The position numbers and the translations under genes are program-made. From Lachnospiraceae bacterium (lineage in GTDB: Bacteria; Bacillota; Clostridia; Lachnospirales; Lachnospiraceae), in contig DLZQ01000004.1 in NCBI GenBank assembly GCA_003447295.1, positions 1-64,000 of the forward strand: a stretch of 64,000 nucleotides of DNA, read 5' to 3'. Shown piece after piece: positions 7,914-16,845 of this stretch; the stretch's first letter is position 1, and each line of letters starts with the position of its first letter. The notes beneath the pieces were generated by a model. It did not search any database. It was given only the letters and a program-made list of their open reading frames with translations, and was not told where the DNA came from.

Positions 7914-7984
7914 AGCAGATAACGGGAGTCGAACCCGCCTTTCCAGCTTGGGAAGCTAGCGTTCTACCGATGAACCATATCTGC
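7914..7984 (-). tRNA. tRNA-Gly (anticodon CCC)
   Basis: Read on the minus strand, the acceptor arm is GCAGATA with TATCTGC, followed by discriminator T, as usual for glycine tRNAs. The anticodon loop is TTCCCAA inside the stem CTAGC/GCTGG, giving anticodon CCC. The T-loop TTCGACT is standard. CCA is not encoded. It reads codon GGG. Confidence 0.93.
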
Positions 7985-8064
7985 AAAGAACTTAGAATAT
8001 TATAACCTATGTTCTTCTTTTTTTCTAGTCCTAATTTTAAAATCATACTTTTGAAGCAATAGTA

Positions 8065-8490
8065 TTAAGATTGACCGAATTGTATGATTGAATTAGATGT
8101 TTTATCAATACTTTTAGTACTTTTTGAATTACTGGTATTTCTTTCATTCAGCATGCTGTTGTAGTATACGATTGCATCGTTAATATACTGATTAAGACTG
8201 ATACCCTGTTTCTTTGCAAGGTCAGAAGCTTGTTCGTGAACGAAAGGAGAGAAACGTAGAGAAACTTTCCCGCTGTATTGCGGTGAATCTGTTCTTACAT
8301 GCATATCGGGAATAGGAATGCCACATTGCTTGGCAGTTTCCAACCATTCAAATTCGTTTCCTTCTAATTCATTGACAGCTTCGGCGGTTGTTTCACCTTG
8401 ACCAACACAACCTTTTAAAATTTTACTTTTAGCTACCCAGAATAAGTGATCTTCAACTTTCATTTGATAGACTTCAAATTCGTATTTCAT
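8065..8490 (-). CDS. hicB: HicB antitoxin
   Basis: A 141-aa antitoxin. The N-terminal half has the partial RNase H-like HicB fold (MKYEFEVYQMKVEDHLFWVA, GCVGQGETTAEAVNEL); the C-terminal half (RFSPFVHEQASDLAKKQGIS, LNQYINDAIVYYNSML) is a ribbon-helix-helix-like DNA-binding and dimerisation domain. It neutralises the HicA mRNA interferase and represses the operon. Lies two bases after hicA on the minus strand, toxin first, the usual order for this family. Confidence 0.9.
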   Translation of the reverse strand: MKYEFEVYQMKVEDHLFWVAKSKILKGCVGQGETTAEAVNELEGNEFEWLETAKQCGIPIPDMHVRTDSPQYSGKVSLRFSPFVHEQASDLAKKQGISLNQYINDAIVYYNSMLNERNTSNSKSTKSIDKTSNSIIQFGQS

Positions 8491-8492
8491 AC

Positions 8493-8741
8493 CTATTCTC
8501 CTTTAATCTGATCGAAAAGATTTTTGAGTTCTTTCACATATGCTTCGCCGATACAGTTTCCATGCATAGGAATCGGGATTACGGTACCGGATGACTTGTG
8601 AACAACTTTTTGGCTGTGATTACCGCCGGTTACAATTTCACATCCAAAATAAGAAGCAAGAACCCTGACATCATCAAATGTAATATCGTTTGGAATGGGC
8701 TTTCTGTAGAATTTTTTTAATCTTTTTTCTATTGTACTCAT
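8493..8741 (-). CDS. hicA: HicA toxin (mRNA interferase)
   Basis: An 82-aa double-stranded-RNA-binding-fold toxin. The catalytic His sits in GGNHSQKVVHKSS and the fold continues with GTVIPIPMHG, the standard HicA core. HicA cleaves mRNA and tmRNA independently of translation. It is slightly longer than typical HicA (about 60 aa), with an N-terminal extension MSTIEKRLKKFYRKPIPND also seen in many Firmicutes. Driven by the promoter with embedded palindrome at 8763-8791. Confidence 0.9.
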   Translation of the reverse strand: MSTIEKRLKKFYRKPIPNDITFDDVRVLASYFGCEIVTGGNHSQKVVHKSSGTVIPIPMHGNCIGEAYVKELKNLFDQIKGE

Positions 8742-8762
8742 AAAACCTCTTTTTATACTTAA

Positions 8763-8791
8763 ATAGTATCACATGTGATACCAAAAGTCAA
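8763..8791 (-). promoter_or_regulatory. hicAB promoter with operator in the spacer
   Basis: On the minus strand: TTGACT (8791-8786), 17-bp spacer, TACTAT (8768-8763). The perfect 16-bp palindrome GTATCACATGTGATAC (8766-8781) fills most of the spacer and overlaps the -10, a position where HicB binding would block RNA polymerase. Confidence 0.85.
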
Positions 8792-8827
8792 ACTGTTAAT
8801 AATGCGAGCTTATAGAAACAAAATGTG

Positions 8828-9100
8828 TTATACAGATTTAAAATATGTAGATTCCCAAGTAATATCTACATATAAACTGATAGTATCTGAAGTAAATATG
8901 TGTATATCGGTGGATGCAGGCAACGGTTCACCGTTTTCCAAACGCGATATTATAGCTAGTTTGACAGCATCACGTGCCATTTCGTAGGCATTCCACAGGC
9001 TCGCTCCCTGTGTCAGACATTCTGGAAAATCAGGAAACGAAACCCAAAAGCCTCCTTCGTCGGCCTTATGAAAAAGTGCCGAATAAATAAGTTTGTTCAT
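8828..9100 (-). CDS. Orphan HicB-family protein
   Basis: A 90-aa protein with the N-terminal HicB fold: IYSALFHKADEGGFWVSFPD, FPECLTQGASLWNAYEMARD, then a helix and the strand TDIHIFTSDTISLYVDI. It lacks the C-terminal DNA-binding extension of the neighbouring HicB, and no HicA lies next to it in either direction. It could be a degraded second module, an antitoxin for a toxin elsewhere, or an anti-addiction factor; the sequence does not decide. RBS-like GGAGCG lies before the ATG on the minus strand. Confidence 0.8.
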   Translation of the reverse strand: MNKLIYSALFHKADEGGFWVSFPDFPECLTQGASLWNAYEMARDAVKLAIISRLENGEPLPASTDIHIFTSDTISLYVDITWESTYFKSV

Positions 9101-9185
9101 AATAAACGCTCCTTGTATAAATATAAAATAATAGTGTCTTGGGGTAACATAATAAATATAAAAGATATACAGAATATTTCAGAAT

Positions 9186-9279
9186 AGCATCAGCCGCCGA
9201 GTGCTCTATGGGATATTCAATAAGGTGAACCTAGACACTGTCGATACGGGCGTACCGCACTCCTCCCGGAACTGATGCT
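9186..9279. other. Intergenic relic flanked by an 8-bp inverted repeat
   Basis: AGCATCAG (9186-9193) and CTGATGCT (9272-9279) bracket about 78 bases. On the plus strand a short frame reads ISRRVLYGIFNKVNLDTVDT and ends at a stop within the right arm, so this may be the tail of a lost gene or a small non-autonomous element. Apart from it the 9101-9348 gap shows only AT-rich sequence. Confidence 0.35.
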
Positions 9280-9348
9280 GAAGTTATTATACAACGATGC
9301 ATGGAAAGACACAATGGGATGTGTTCTTTCTGTGCACTTTTTTATGAG

Positions 9349-9401
9349 TTGACAATCATCCGATTTCGGATTATAATACAAAATTATCCGATATCGGATA
9401 A
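9349..9401 (+). promoter_or_regulatory. Promoter and two MarR-type operators
   Basis: TTGACA (9349-9354), 17-bp spacer, TATAAT (9372-9377). ATCCGATTTCGGAT (9358-9371) fills the spacer. The perfect 18-bp palindrome TTATCCGATATCGGATAA (9384-9401) lies at the expected start of transcription. The two share the half-site ATCCGA, so autorepression by the MarR protein directly downstream is the simplest reading. Confidence 0.85.
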
Positions 9402-9429
9402 AATGTATTTGAAAGGAGACTGGAAGCGT

Positions 9430-9900
9430 ATGGAAGAGCAGAGAAGAAAAGCCATGAAACAAATGGCTCTATATAATCAGTTATTGAAGGAATCGGATGA
9501 TATTTACCGTGTGTATGCTAAGAACTGTAACCTGTCGGAAACCGCGTTCTGGATTCTCTATTGCATCAGGGAGAGGGAAGGAGAGACTTTCACACAGAGA
9601 GAAATCTGCAACTATTGGTTTTACACGCCGCAGACGGTGAATTCCGCTTTGAAACATATGGAAGAGGATGGCTTGCTCACACTTCGTGCAGAAGAAGGCA
9701 ACCGCAAGAATAAGAAGATATACCTGACGGAAAAGGGAGAAAAGCTGGTGGAACAGATCGTAGATCCCCTGATGGATGCTGAAGTACGGGCAACGGAAAG
9801 CTTAGGAGAGCAGGAAATGGAAAAGTTCCTGCAGATCATGAAAAGGCAGACAGAATTATTCCGGGAGGAAGTTACAAATATCAAGAAAGAAAGAGAGTAG
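9430..9900 (+). CDS. MarR-family transcriptional regulator
   Basis: A 156-aa winged-helix regulator. ATG 9430 follows AAAGGAG; an earlier in-frame ATG (9301) would span the operators. The recognition region is TQREICNYWFYTPQTVNSAL and the wing is LRAEEGNRKNKKIYLTEKG. MarR proteins are dimeric repressors released by small ligands. It is followed 37 bases later by a MATE exporter, so it probably senses a compound that the exporter removes, and represses both genes through the ATCCGA palindromes. Confidence 0.9.
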   Translation: MEEQRRKAMKQMALYNQLLKESDDIYRVYAKNCNLSETAFWILYCIREREGETFTQREICNYWFYTPQTVNSALKHMEEDGLLTLRAEEGNRKNKKIYLTEKGEKLVEQIVDPLMDAEVRATESLGEQEMEKFLQIMKRQTELFREEVTNIKKERE

Positions 9901-9937
9901 TGTGAAAAATATTCTTCACTCAGAAATAAGGAGTTTT

Positions 9938-11269
9938 ATGAAAATACAATTATCGGATCATTTTGACTATAAACGATTGCTGCGTTTTGTGGCACCATCC
10001 ATTTTAATGTTGTTATGTACTTCAATCTACAGTATTGTAGACGGATTTTTTGTGTCTAACTTTGTGGGGAAAACACCTTTTGCAGCGCTGAATCTGGTGA
10101 TGCCGGTGCTGATGGGTGTAGGAACGATCGGTTTCATGGCGGGGACCGGTGGAAGCGCCGTGGTATCCATGACGTTGGGAGAAGGGAAAAAGGAACTGGC
10201 GAATGAATATTTTTCTCTGATCGTATACGTGACACTGGCTGTGTCTGTTGTCCTGGGACTGATCGGATATGCATTTGCACCGCAGATAGCATTGACACTG
10301 GGAGCAAGCGGTGATCTAGAGGCGGATTGTGTGTTATATTCCCGTATCCTGTTTCTGTCTACACCGGCATTTGTCATGCAGTATTTGTTCCAGAGCTTCT
10401 TCATCGCAGCGGAGAAACCGGCACTCAGCCTGAAGATCAATGTCCTGGCGGGCCTGATCAATGCGGTGCTGGATTATGTTTTAATTGTGGTATTCCCCCT
10501 GGGACTGGCAGGAGCAGCGCTGGCAACGGCGGCAGGACAAGTCGTCGGCGGAGTAATCCCAATCATCTTTTTTGCCGGAAAAAACAGTAGTCTGTTGCGA
10601 CTTGGAAAGACAAAGTGGCACGGAAAAGTCATCTGGCAGACCTGCATGAACGGTTCTTCCGAACTGGTGACGAATCTGTCTACGTCCATTGTCGGTGTGC
10701 TCTATAACTTTCAGCTGATGGAAGCGGCCGGAGAAAACGGCGTGGCGGCATATGGTATCATTATGTATGTGGATATTATCTTCATGACCTTGTATCTCGG
10801 TTATTCCCTGGGATCTGCACCTATCGTAAGCTTCCACTACGGTGCGGGCAATCATGCGGAATTGAAGAATCTGTGCCGAAAAAGTCTGGTCATCATCTCG
10901 GCCTGCGGTGTGATATTACTTACGGCTTCCCAGATTCTGGCAGGGCCGTTGGTGAAGATCTTTGCAAGCTATGACCAGGAATTGCTAGAGATGACGACTT
11001 GGGGATTTCGGATCTATGCTATCGCATTCCTGGTGAGAGGCATGAATGTCTGGGGATCTTCTTTCTTCACGGCATTGAATAACGGAGCAGTGTCTGCGGC
11101 AATCTCTTTCCTGCGGACCTTTGTGTTCCAGATCATTATCGTGTTGATCCTGCCGGGAATGATCGGCATTACCGGCGTATGGTTGTCCATCGTGATTGCG
11201 GAATTTTTAGCGCTGTTCGTGACCATCGGATTTTTGATTGCGAAGAGGAAAAAATATCATTATGCGTAA
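9938..11269 (+). CDS. MATE-family multidrug efflux transporter
   Basis: A 443-aa membrane protein with about 12 hydrophobic segments in two related halves, as in MATE exporters; the first half begins LRFVAPSILMLLCTSIYSIV, DGFFVSN, and the second half repeats it at WQTCMNGSSELVTNLSTSIV. It exchanges Na+ or H+ for cationic drugs or metabolites. ATG 9938 is placed by AAGGAG; a GTG at 9902 would add 12 residues without a good site. Co-transcribed with the MarR regulator. Confidence 0.92.
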   Translation: MKIQLSDHFDYKRLLRFVAPSILMLLCTSIYSIVDGFFVSNFVGKTPFAALNLVMPVLMGVGTIGFMAGTGGSAVVSMTLGEGKKELANEYFSLIVYVTLAVSVVLGLIGYAFAPQIALTLGASGDLEADCVLYSRILFLSTPAFVMQYLFQSFFIAAEKPALSLKINVLAGLINAVLDYVLIVVFPLGLAGAALATAAGQVVGGVIPIIFFAGKNSSLLRLGKTKWHGKVIWQTCMNGSSELVTNLSTSIVGVLYNFQLMEAAGENGVAAYGIIMYVDIIFMTLYLGYSLGSAPIVSFHYGAGNHAELKNLCRKSLVIISACGVILLTASQILAGPLVKIFASYDQELLEMTTWGFRIYAIAFLVRGMNVWGSSFFTALNNGAVSAAISFLRTFVFQIIIVLILPGMIGITGVWLSIVIAEFLALFVTIGFLIAKRKKYHYA

Positions 11270-11290
11270 TCCGTGGGCCTTTTTCTATTC

Positions 11291-11319
11291 TTGACAGAAA
11301 AATAGCAAATATTTATACT
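11291..11319 (+). promoter_or_regulatory. Promoter of pepD
   Basis: TTGACA (11291-11296), 17-bp spacer, TATACT (11314-11319), about 90 bases before the gene. Confidence 0.75.
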
Positions 11320-11412
11320 GGGATTGTGCGGATCGTTACGAGCTTTGAGATTGTATAGGACGATCTGCAGGCAAAATGGATCCAAACAAAGAACAGAAAT
11401 GAGGAAATGAAA

Positions 11413-12867
11413 ATGGCTGTTTTATCGAATTTAGAACCGAAGAAAGTGTTTTACTATTTTGAAGAGATCACGAAGATCCCTCACGGATCCGGAAACGTGG
11501 ATCAGATCAGCAATTTCCTGGTGGACTTTGCGAAAGCACATAAGCTTTTCTATATACAGGATGCTATGAAAAATGTGATCATTGTCAAGGAGGCAACTCC
11601 CGGATACGAGAATGAGCCGGTAGTGATCCTGCAGGGACACATGGATATGGTAGCGGTGCAGACACCGGAATGCACCATGGATATGAAGACGGAAGGATTG
11701 AAAGTAGGGATCGACGGAGACAGCGTTTATGCGAAGGACACCAGCCTCGGTGGCGATGACGGTATCGCTGTGGCTTATGCACTCGCATTATTGGATTCTG
11801 AGGACATCAGGCATCCCCGTTTGGAAGTCATCATTACGGTGGATGAGGAAGTCGGTATGGACGGAGCCAGAGAGATTGACCTGTCCATGTTACAGGGACA
11901 TCGCATGATCAACCTGGATTCCGAGGACGAAGGCATTTTCCTGACCAGCTGTGCCGGCGGTGCCAGAGTGAACTGCCGTTTCCCGATGAAAAAACAGGAG
12001 CTTACCGGCGTGTGTTATGAACTGGAGGTCTCCGGCCTCTTAGGCGGACATTCCGGCGGAGAGATCCATAAGGAAAGAGGCAATTCCAACTGCATTTTGG
12101 GAAGACTTCTGTGGAAGCTGTCTGAAAAAATACCCGTAGGACTGGTATCTGCGGACGGAGGATTGGCAGACAACGCGATTCCCAGACAGACGAAAGCAGT
12201 AGTTGTAGTAGAGGAAAAAGATGCGGAAAGCTTAGAACAGCAGGTAGCAGCTTTGGCAGCAGAACTGGGCGACGAACTTGCCACCAAGGATCCGGACGTA
12301 AAGGTAACCGCGAAAAGGTTAGCAGATACTGCGGAGACAATAACCTGTGCCACTCTGGAAGCTACAAAGCGTGTGGCAGCCTTTTTGCAGGCGACTCCCA
12401 ATGGTGTACAGGCCATGAGCGCAGATATGCCGGGTCTGGTACAGACCTCTCTGAATCTGGGTATCCTGAAAGCAGATGCGGAAGTTTTACGGGCAGAGTA
12501 TTCTGTCAGAAGCAGCGTGGAAAGTGAGAAGGATAACCTGATCGCAAAGCTTTCTGCGCTCGTGGAACTGACAGGCGGCGATTACGTGGTGACCGGAGAT
12601 TATCCCGGCTGGAAGTACCGCGTTCATTCTCCACTGCGGGAAAAAATGGTGAAGCTGTATACGGAAATGTACGGCACTGAGCCTAAGGTGGAGGCTATCC
12701 ATGCAGGGCTGGAGTGCGGACTGTTAGGCAGCAAGATCCAAGACCTTGACTGTGTATCCATGGGACCGGATATGAAGGATATTCATACGACAGAGGAGAC
12801 CTTAAGCATTTCTTCCACGAAGAGAGTGTGGGAGTATCTGGTCAAGGTACTGGAAACGAAAGATTGA
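11413..12867 (+). CDS. pepD: Aminoacyl-histidine dipeptidase (M20C)
   Basis: A 484-aa cytoplasmic metallopeptidase that cleaves Xaa-His and other unspecific dipeptides. The zinc ligands fit the M20 pattern: H and D in LQGHMDMVAV, D in LGGDDGIAVAYALALL, the EE pair in VDEEVGMDGA, a further D in INLDSEDEG, and a late H in MKDIHTTEE. The lid domain lies in the middle (GGHSGGEIHKERGNSN). Start chosen at ATG 11413, eight bases after GAGG, not at 11407. Own promoter upstream. Confidence 0.93.
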   Translation: MAVLSNLEPKKVFYYFEEITKIPHGSGNVDQISNFLVDFAKAHKLFYIQDAMKNVIIVKEATPGYENEPVVILQGHMDMVAVQTPECTMDMKTEGLKVGIDGDSVYAKDTSLGGDDGIAVAYALALLDSEDIRHPRLEVIITVDEEVGMDGAREIDLSMLQGHRMINLDSEDEGIFLTSCAGGARVNCRFPMKKQELTGVCYELEVSGLLGGHSGGEIHKERGNSNCILGRLLWKLSEKIPVGLVSADGGLADNAIPRQTKAVVVVEEKDAESLEQQVAALAAELGDELATKDPDVKVTAKRLADTAETITCATLEATKRVAAFLQATPNGVQAMSADMPGLVQTSLNLGILKADAEVLRAEYSVRSSVESEKDNLIAKLSALVELTGGDYVVTGDYPGWKYRVHSPLREKMVKLYTEMYGTEPKVEAIHAGLECGLLGSKIQDLDCVSMGPDMKDIHTTEETLSISSTKRVWEYLVKVLETKD

Positions 12868-12932
12868 CTGAATTTGAGTAACAGGAAGTCCAGAGAGGAG
12901 GAAATACACTGTCACGACGGTGTCAATAGAAA

Positions 12933-13976
12933 ATGAGCGATAAGATTTTATTCCAGTGTGACTATAATGAGGGAGCGCATCCGAAGGTGTTAGAGCGCCT
13001 GGTACAGACCAACATGGAGCAGACACCGGGTTACAGCGAGGATAAATACTGTGACGAGGCGCGCGAGAAGATCCGTAAGGCCTGTGAGGATGACAGCCTG
13101 GCAGTACATTTCCTTGTAGGTGGAACCCAGACCAATGTCACCGTGATCAATGCGGCACTTCGCAAGCACCAGGGTGTGCTCTGCGCTGTCACGGGACATA
13201 TTAATGTCCATGAGACCGGTGCGGTGGAAGCCTGCGGACATAAGGTGCTGGGACTGCCAAGCCCTGACGGAAAAATTACGGCAGCGCAGGTAGCAGAGGC
13301 TTACGAAGCCCATATTCACAACGACAGCTTTGAACACATGGTACAGCCGAAACTGGTGTACATTTCCAATCCCACCGAGGTGGGAACCATTTACAGCAAA
13401 GCGGAACTGACCGCTCTGTCCGAGACCTGCCACAAATACGGACTGTATCTGTTCTTAGATGGTGCCAGACTGGGCTACGGACTGGCAGCGCCGGACAATG
13501 ATCTGACATTGCCGGAGATCGCAGCGCTTTGCGATGTCTTTTACATTGGTGGAACCAAGGTCGGTGCATTGTTCGGAGAAGCAGTAGTGATCAAAAACCC
13601 GGAGCTTGCACAGGATTTCCGATATCTCATCAAGCAGAACGGCGGCATGCTAGCCAAGGGAAGACTGCTGGGTCTGCAGTTTGACGCTCTTTTCACAGAT
13701 GGTCTCTATCAGGAGATCTCTGCCCATGCCATTGCTATGGCGGAGAAGCTGCGGGAAGCATTTACGGCAAAGGGTTACACTTATCTGGCACCTAACCGGA
13801 CGAACCAGATCTTCGTCATTGTACCGGATGCACACCTGGCAAAGATTTCAGAACAGTTCGAGTACAGCTATGACCAGCGGATCGATGCCGCACACAGTTG
13901 CGTGCGATTCTGTACCGGTTGGGCCACGAAGGAAGAGAATGTGGATGCACTGATCCGGTGCGTGGAAAAATTATAA
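12933..13976 (+). CDS. Low-specificity L-threonine aldolase-like PLP enzyme
   Basis: A 347-aa fold-type I PLP enzyme of the beta-eliminating lyase/threonine aldolase family. The Schiff-base Lys lies in YIGGTKVGALFGEA; LFLDGARLGYGLA carries the cofactor-binding Asp and Arg. It would split L-threonine or allo-threonine to glycine and acetaldehyde. The ATG is directly preceded by an in-frame TAG, so no longer start exists, and the only good Shine-Dalgarno (AGGAGG 12896-12901) is 31 bases away with a small hairpin between. Lies 65 bases after pepD, likely co-transcribed. Confidence 0.88.
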   Translation: MSDKILFQCDYNEGAHPKVLERLVQTNMEQTPGYSEDKYCDEAREKIRKACEDDSLAVHFLVGGTQTNVTVINAALRKHQGVLCAVTGHINVHETGAVEACGHKVLGLPSPDGKITAAQVAEAYEAHIHNDSFEHMVQPKLVYISNPTEVGTIYSKAELTALSETCHKYGLYLFLDGARLGYGLAAPDNDLTLPEIAALCDVFYIGGTKVGALFGEAVVIKNPELAQDFRYLIKQNGGMLAKGRLLGLQFDALFTDGLYQEISAHAIAMAEKLREAFTAKGYTYLAPNRTNQIFVIVPDAHLAKISEQFEYSYDQRIDAAHSCVRFCTGWATKEENVDALIRCVEKL

Positions 13977-14037
13977 TATTTTTTAAATCTTTTAAGATAG
14001 ATATCAGCGCAATGCTTGTCATAATTCATACTCGTTG

Positions 14038-15240
14038 TTACAGGTATTTCTCTCTATATTCCCGCGGAGTGCTTCCAACATACACTTTGAAAACACGAGA
14101 AAAGTGGCTTGGCGAGGAAAAGCCGAGATAGGCCCCGATAGAAGTCAAAGATTTATCCGAATAGCGGAGGAGGCGTTTTGCTTCCTCTGTTTTTTCTTTT
14201 AGGATGTAATCCGCTATATTTTCTCCGGTATCCTCCTTGAACTTCTTCGACAAGTATGGGCGGCTCATATACAACGCTCCGGCAATATCCTCTGTTTTAA
14301 TTGCATCTGAGAGATGATGCTGTACATAATTAGCCACATCTACAGCCAGTTTTGACGGCGTTTTCCCTCGACGCAGCCTCTCCACACGCTCTGCGTAATC
14401 CATGAACATCCGGTATTGCAGGTTGGTTATCCGTTCCGGAATGGATAACAGCTCACACTGCCTGATATAGGAATCGCTGAGCGTAAAGGCATCATCTATC
14501 TGCATTCCTCCCTGAATTGCCGCACGGGAGGCCAGAGTAACCGTGACGATAAAGAGATTTTTCCTTTGTCGCAGAGGGGTACCTGCCACGACGCCTCCGC
14601 GGATGGCCGGAGCCGTCGAAAACCACTCCCGCAGCGCCACAGTATCGCCCTTGCGCACCATCCGCAATAAAAGCTGTTCAACATCGTAAGTATTATGATC
14701 TGTTGGTGGCTGCAAGTGATGAGAGGTAACAGAAAGTCTTTCCTGTGCTTGCTGCTGTGCCTGCCGGAGGGCCAGCTCTGCCTGCTCCTGCTCATAGATG
14801 CTGATATCTTTCAATTCCAGTTTTTCATCGTTGAGGACATAATTCACGGTACACAGCATTTGCAAAACGCTCTCCACCGGCATGCGGACAATGCTGCGAA
14901 CACCGGAGATCATGGCGTCAGCCTCCTCACCAGATAAATCCATGCGAAAGGCAAGCTCCCGCAGTTCCTGTTCCGTTTCCGTGACCTGTCGCGTCGGTCC
15001 GACAACGATTTTCGTGCGGCCTGAGTTGACGACCCCATAATAGTGAAACTGCGGTGTGACGCAATACCCAACATGGCTCGTGATGGCAAAAACCTCATTG
15101 CGGTTAAGGATCATTGGGTCTTTCGGGAGATACACGACAGAATAGTAAAATGTCTGAACGCCGTCCTCAAAAATGCGGATGGGAATACCCGCCAAATTGC
15201 CAATTGTAGTACACAAATATTGTAAGTCAACACGCTTCAT
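14038..15240 (-). CDS. AraC-family regulator of the rhamnoside operon
   Basis: A 400-aa regulator transcribed away from the sugar operon. Start ATG 15240 has GGAGGG before it; the upstream in-frame ATG is rejected. The N-terminal part (about 1-150) looks like a ligand-sensing domain, a glutamine-rich linker (EQEQAELALRQAQQQAQERL) follows, and the C-terminal 100 residues hold two AraC helix-turn-helices (TEDIAGALYMSRPYLSKKFK and LTSIGAYLGFSSPSHFSRVF). Place and orientation suggest it activates the transporter and glycosidase genes when their sugar is present; inference. Confidence 0.88.
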   Translation of the reverse strand: MKRVDLQYLCTTIGNLAGIPIRIFEDGVQTFYYSVVYLPKDPMILNRNEVFAITSHVGYCVTPQFHYYGVVNSGRTKIVVGPTRQVTETEQELRELAFRMDLSGEEADAMISGVRSIVRMPVESVLQMLCTVNYVLNDEKLELKDISIYEQEQAELALRQAQQQAQERLSVTSHHLQPPTDHNTYDVEQLLLRMVRKGDTVALREWFSTAPAIRGGVVAGTPLRQRKNLFIVTVTLASRAAIQGGMQIDDAFTLSDSYIRQCELLSIPERITNLQYRMFMDYAERVERLRRGKTPSKLAVDVANYVQHHLSDAIKTEDIAGALYMSRPYLSKKFKEDTGENIADYILKEKTEEAKRLLRYSDKSLTSIGAYLGFSSPSHFSRVFKVYVGSTPREYREKYL

Positions 15241-15265
15241 TTTGTAGCCCTCCGATTTGAATACA

Positions 15266-15294
15266 ATTATATCAATCTGATTACAAAAAGGCAA
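15266..15294 (-). promoter_or_regulatory. Promoter of the AraC-family gene
   Basis: On the minus strand: TTGCCT (15294-15289), 17-bp spacer, TATAAT (15271-15266). Confidence 0.7.
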
Positions 15295-15298
15295 GTTT

Positions 15299-15327
15299 TT
15301 GAGCAACGTGTGTGATAAGCTTATAAT
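15299..15327 (+). promoter_or_regulatory. Promoter of the rhamnoside operon
   Basis: TTGAGC (15299-15304), 17-bp spacer, TATAAT (15322-15327). The two divergent -35 boxes are only about five bases apart, so one bound regulator could affect both. Confidence 0.7.
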
Positions 15328-15390
15328 ACAAACTGTTGCAGAGTATAGAAATTCGGCAATGATGTGAGAAAAATGTAGGAGGAATCAGCA

Positions 15391-16845
15391 ATGGCAAGAC
15401 AAAGACTCGTGGAACGCAAATTATTTCATAGCAGAATTCATACGGAGGATGTAAAACCCTCAGAAAAGTGGCTGGGGTATCTGCTCGGTCCGGCGGGAGC
15501 ACTGCTGCTCAATGCTGTGCTCGCTACTTACCTGAATGTCTATTATACGGATGTTCTGAAACTCACTGGCCTTTGGGGTGGCGCGTTCCTTGTGGTATTC
15601 CCCATCATTTCCAAGATTATCGATGCCTTTACAAATGTGGCAATGGGCTACATTATTGACCGCACACATACCAAAGAAGGCAAGGCACGGCCTTGGCTGC
15701 TACTGTCTGCGCCGCTGCTGACAATTACAGGCATTCTGCTCTTTATCGTGCCCAGTGGTTCTCAGACTTTGCAGGCTGTCTGGGTCATGGTCAGTTACAA
15801 TCTGTTTTACTCTTTGGCGTATACCATCTATAACATGAGCCACAACCTGATGGTGCCGCTGTCCACCCGCAACACTACCCAACGGGGCGGTCTGTCAGTC
15901 TTCAATCAGATTTCAAACATCATGATGACCGGTATTCTGGTCGCACTCGTGTTCCCCATGGTCATCATGCCCATGATCGGTGTCGACCAGGGAAAATGGA
16001 TCACGCTGATGAGCACGCTGGCTATTCTGGCATTGCCTCTGACACTGTTGGAGTATTATTTCACCAAGGAGCGCGTTACTCTGGAAAAAATGGACTCTGG
16101 CGAGGAAGCGGCGGTTTCCTTTAAGCAGCAGCTGAAGGCGATCTTTACCGACAAATACATGCTGTTGATCTATGCGTATTTTTTCATCTACATTCTTGGT
16201 ACCAGCATCAAAAACCTGAGCCTTGTGTACTTCTGCAACTATGTGCTGGGCACTTATAACGACGGTATCACCCAGACATTGCTCTCCATGATCGGCGGCA
16301 TTCCCATGGGCATCGGTATTTTCGCCGTGTGGCCTCTGGCGAAGAAATTCGGCAAGCGGAATGTGACACTGGCAGGATTTATCCTCTATGCCATCGGCAG
16401 TGCCATCTGCTGGATATTCCCCACCAATATGGTTATTATGCTGGTGGGACAGTTTATCAAGAATATGGGCGGTCTGCCAAGTGCCTATGTGTTCATGGCA
16501 CTATTTGCCGATGTGCTGGATCACGTGGAGTGGAGATCAGGCTTTCGCTGCGACGGCATTGCTATGAGCGTATATAACATCATTTCCGTGGCTATGGTGG
16601 GCATCTGTACCGGCGTATTCAACGGGTTGCTTGCCAAAAGCGGATACATAGCCCCGGAAATCGTGAACGGTGTGACAGTGGCAGCTGAGCAGACCGCCGC
16701 CGTAAAGGGAGCCATTACCTTTGGCTTTGTTGGGCTGGAAACGATCACCGGCATTGTCCTGGCTGTACTGCTGATCTTCCTGAATGTTGAAAAAAATATT
16801 GACAAAGAGCAGGCAGAGATCAAGGCTCGCCGGGAGGTGGAATAA
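15391..16845 (+). CDS. GPH-family sugar:cation symporter
   Basis: A 484-aa transporter with about 12 membrane spans. The early motif [20 protein letters not shown] is the glycoside-pentoside-hexuronide signature (D-x-x-x-D-x-x-x-G-x-x-x-D-R/T), shared with MelB and XylP-like carriers. It takes up glycosides with Na+ or H+. TAGGAGGAATC precedes the start. Its stop overlaps the rhamnosidase ATG by one base, so transport and hydrolysis are coupled. It is the sole importer in the operon, hence the glycoside is probably imported intact. Confidence 0.92.
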   Translation: MARQRLVERKLFHSRIHTEDVKPSEKWLGYLLGPAGALLLNAVLATYLNVYYTDVLKLTGLWGGAFLVVFPIISKIIDAFTNVAMGYIIDRTHTKEGKARPWLLLSAPLLTITGILLFIVPSGSQTLQAVWVMVSYNLFYSLAYTIYNMSHNLMVPLSTRNTTQRGGLSVFNQISNIMMTGILVALVFPMVIMPMIGVDQGKWITLMSTLAILALPLTLLEYYFTKERVTLEKMDSGEEAAVSFKQQLKAIFTDKYMLLIYAYFFIYILGTSIKNLSLVYFCNYVLGTYNDGITQTLLSMIGGIPMGIGIFAVWPLAKKFGKRNVTLAGFILYAIGSAICWIFPTNMVIMLVGQFIKNMGGLPSAYVFMALFADVLDHVEWRSGFRCDGIAMSVYNIISVAMVGICTGVFNGLLAKSGYIAPEIVNGVTVAAEQTAAVKGAITFGFVGLETITGIVLAVLLIFLNVEKNIDKEQAEIKARREVE

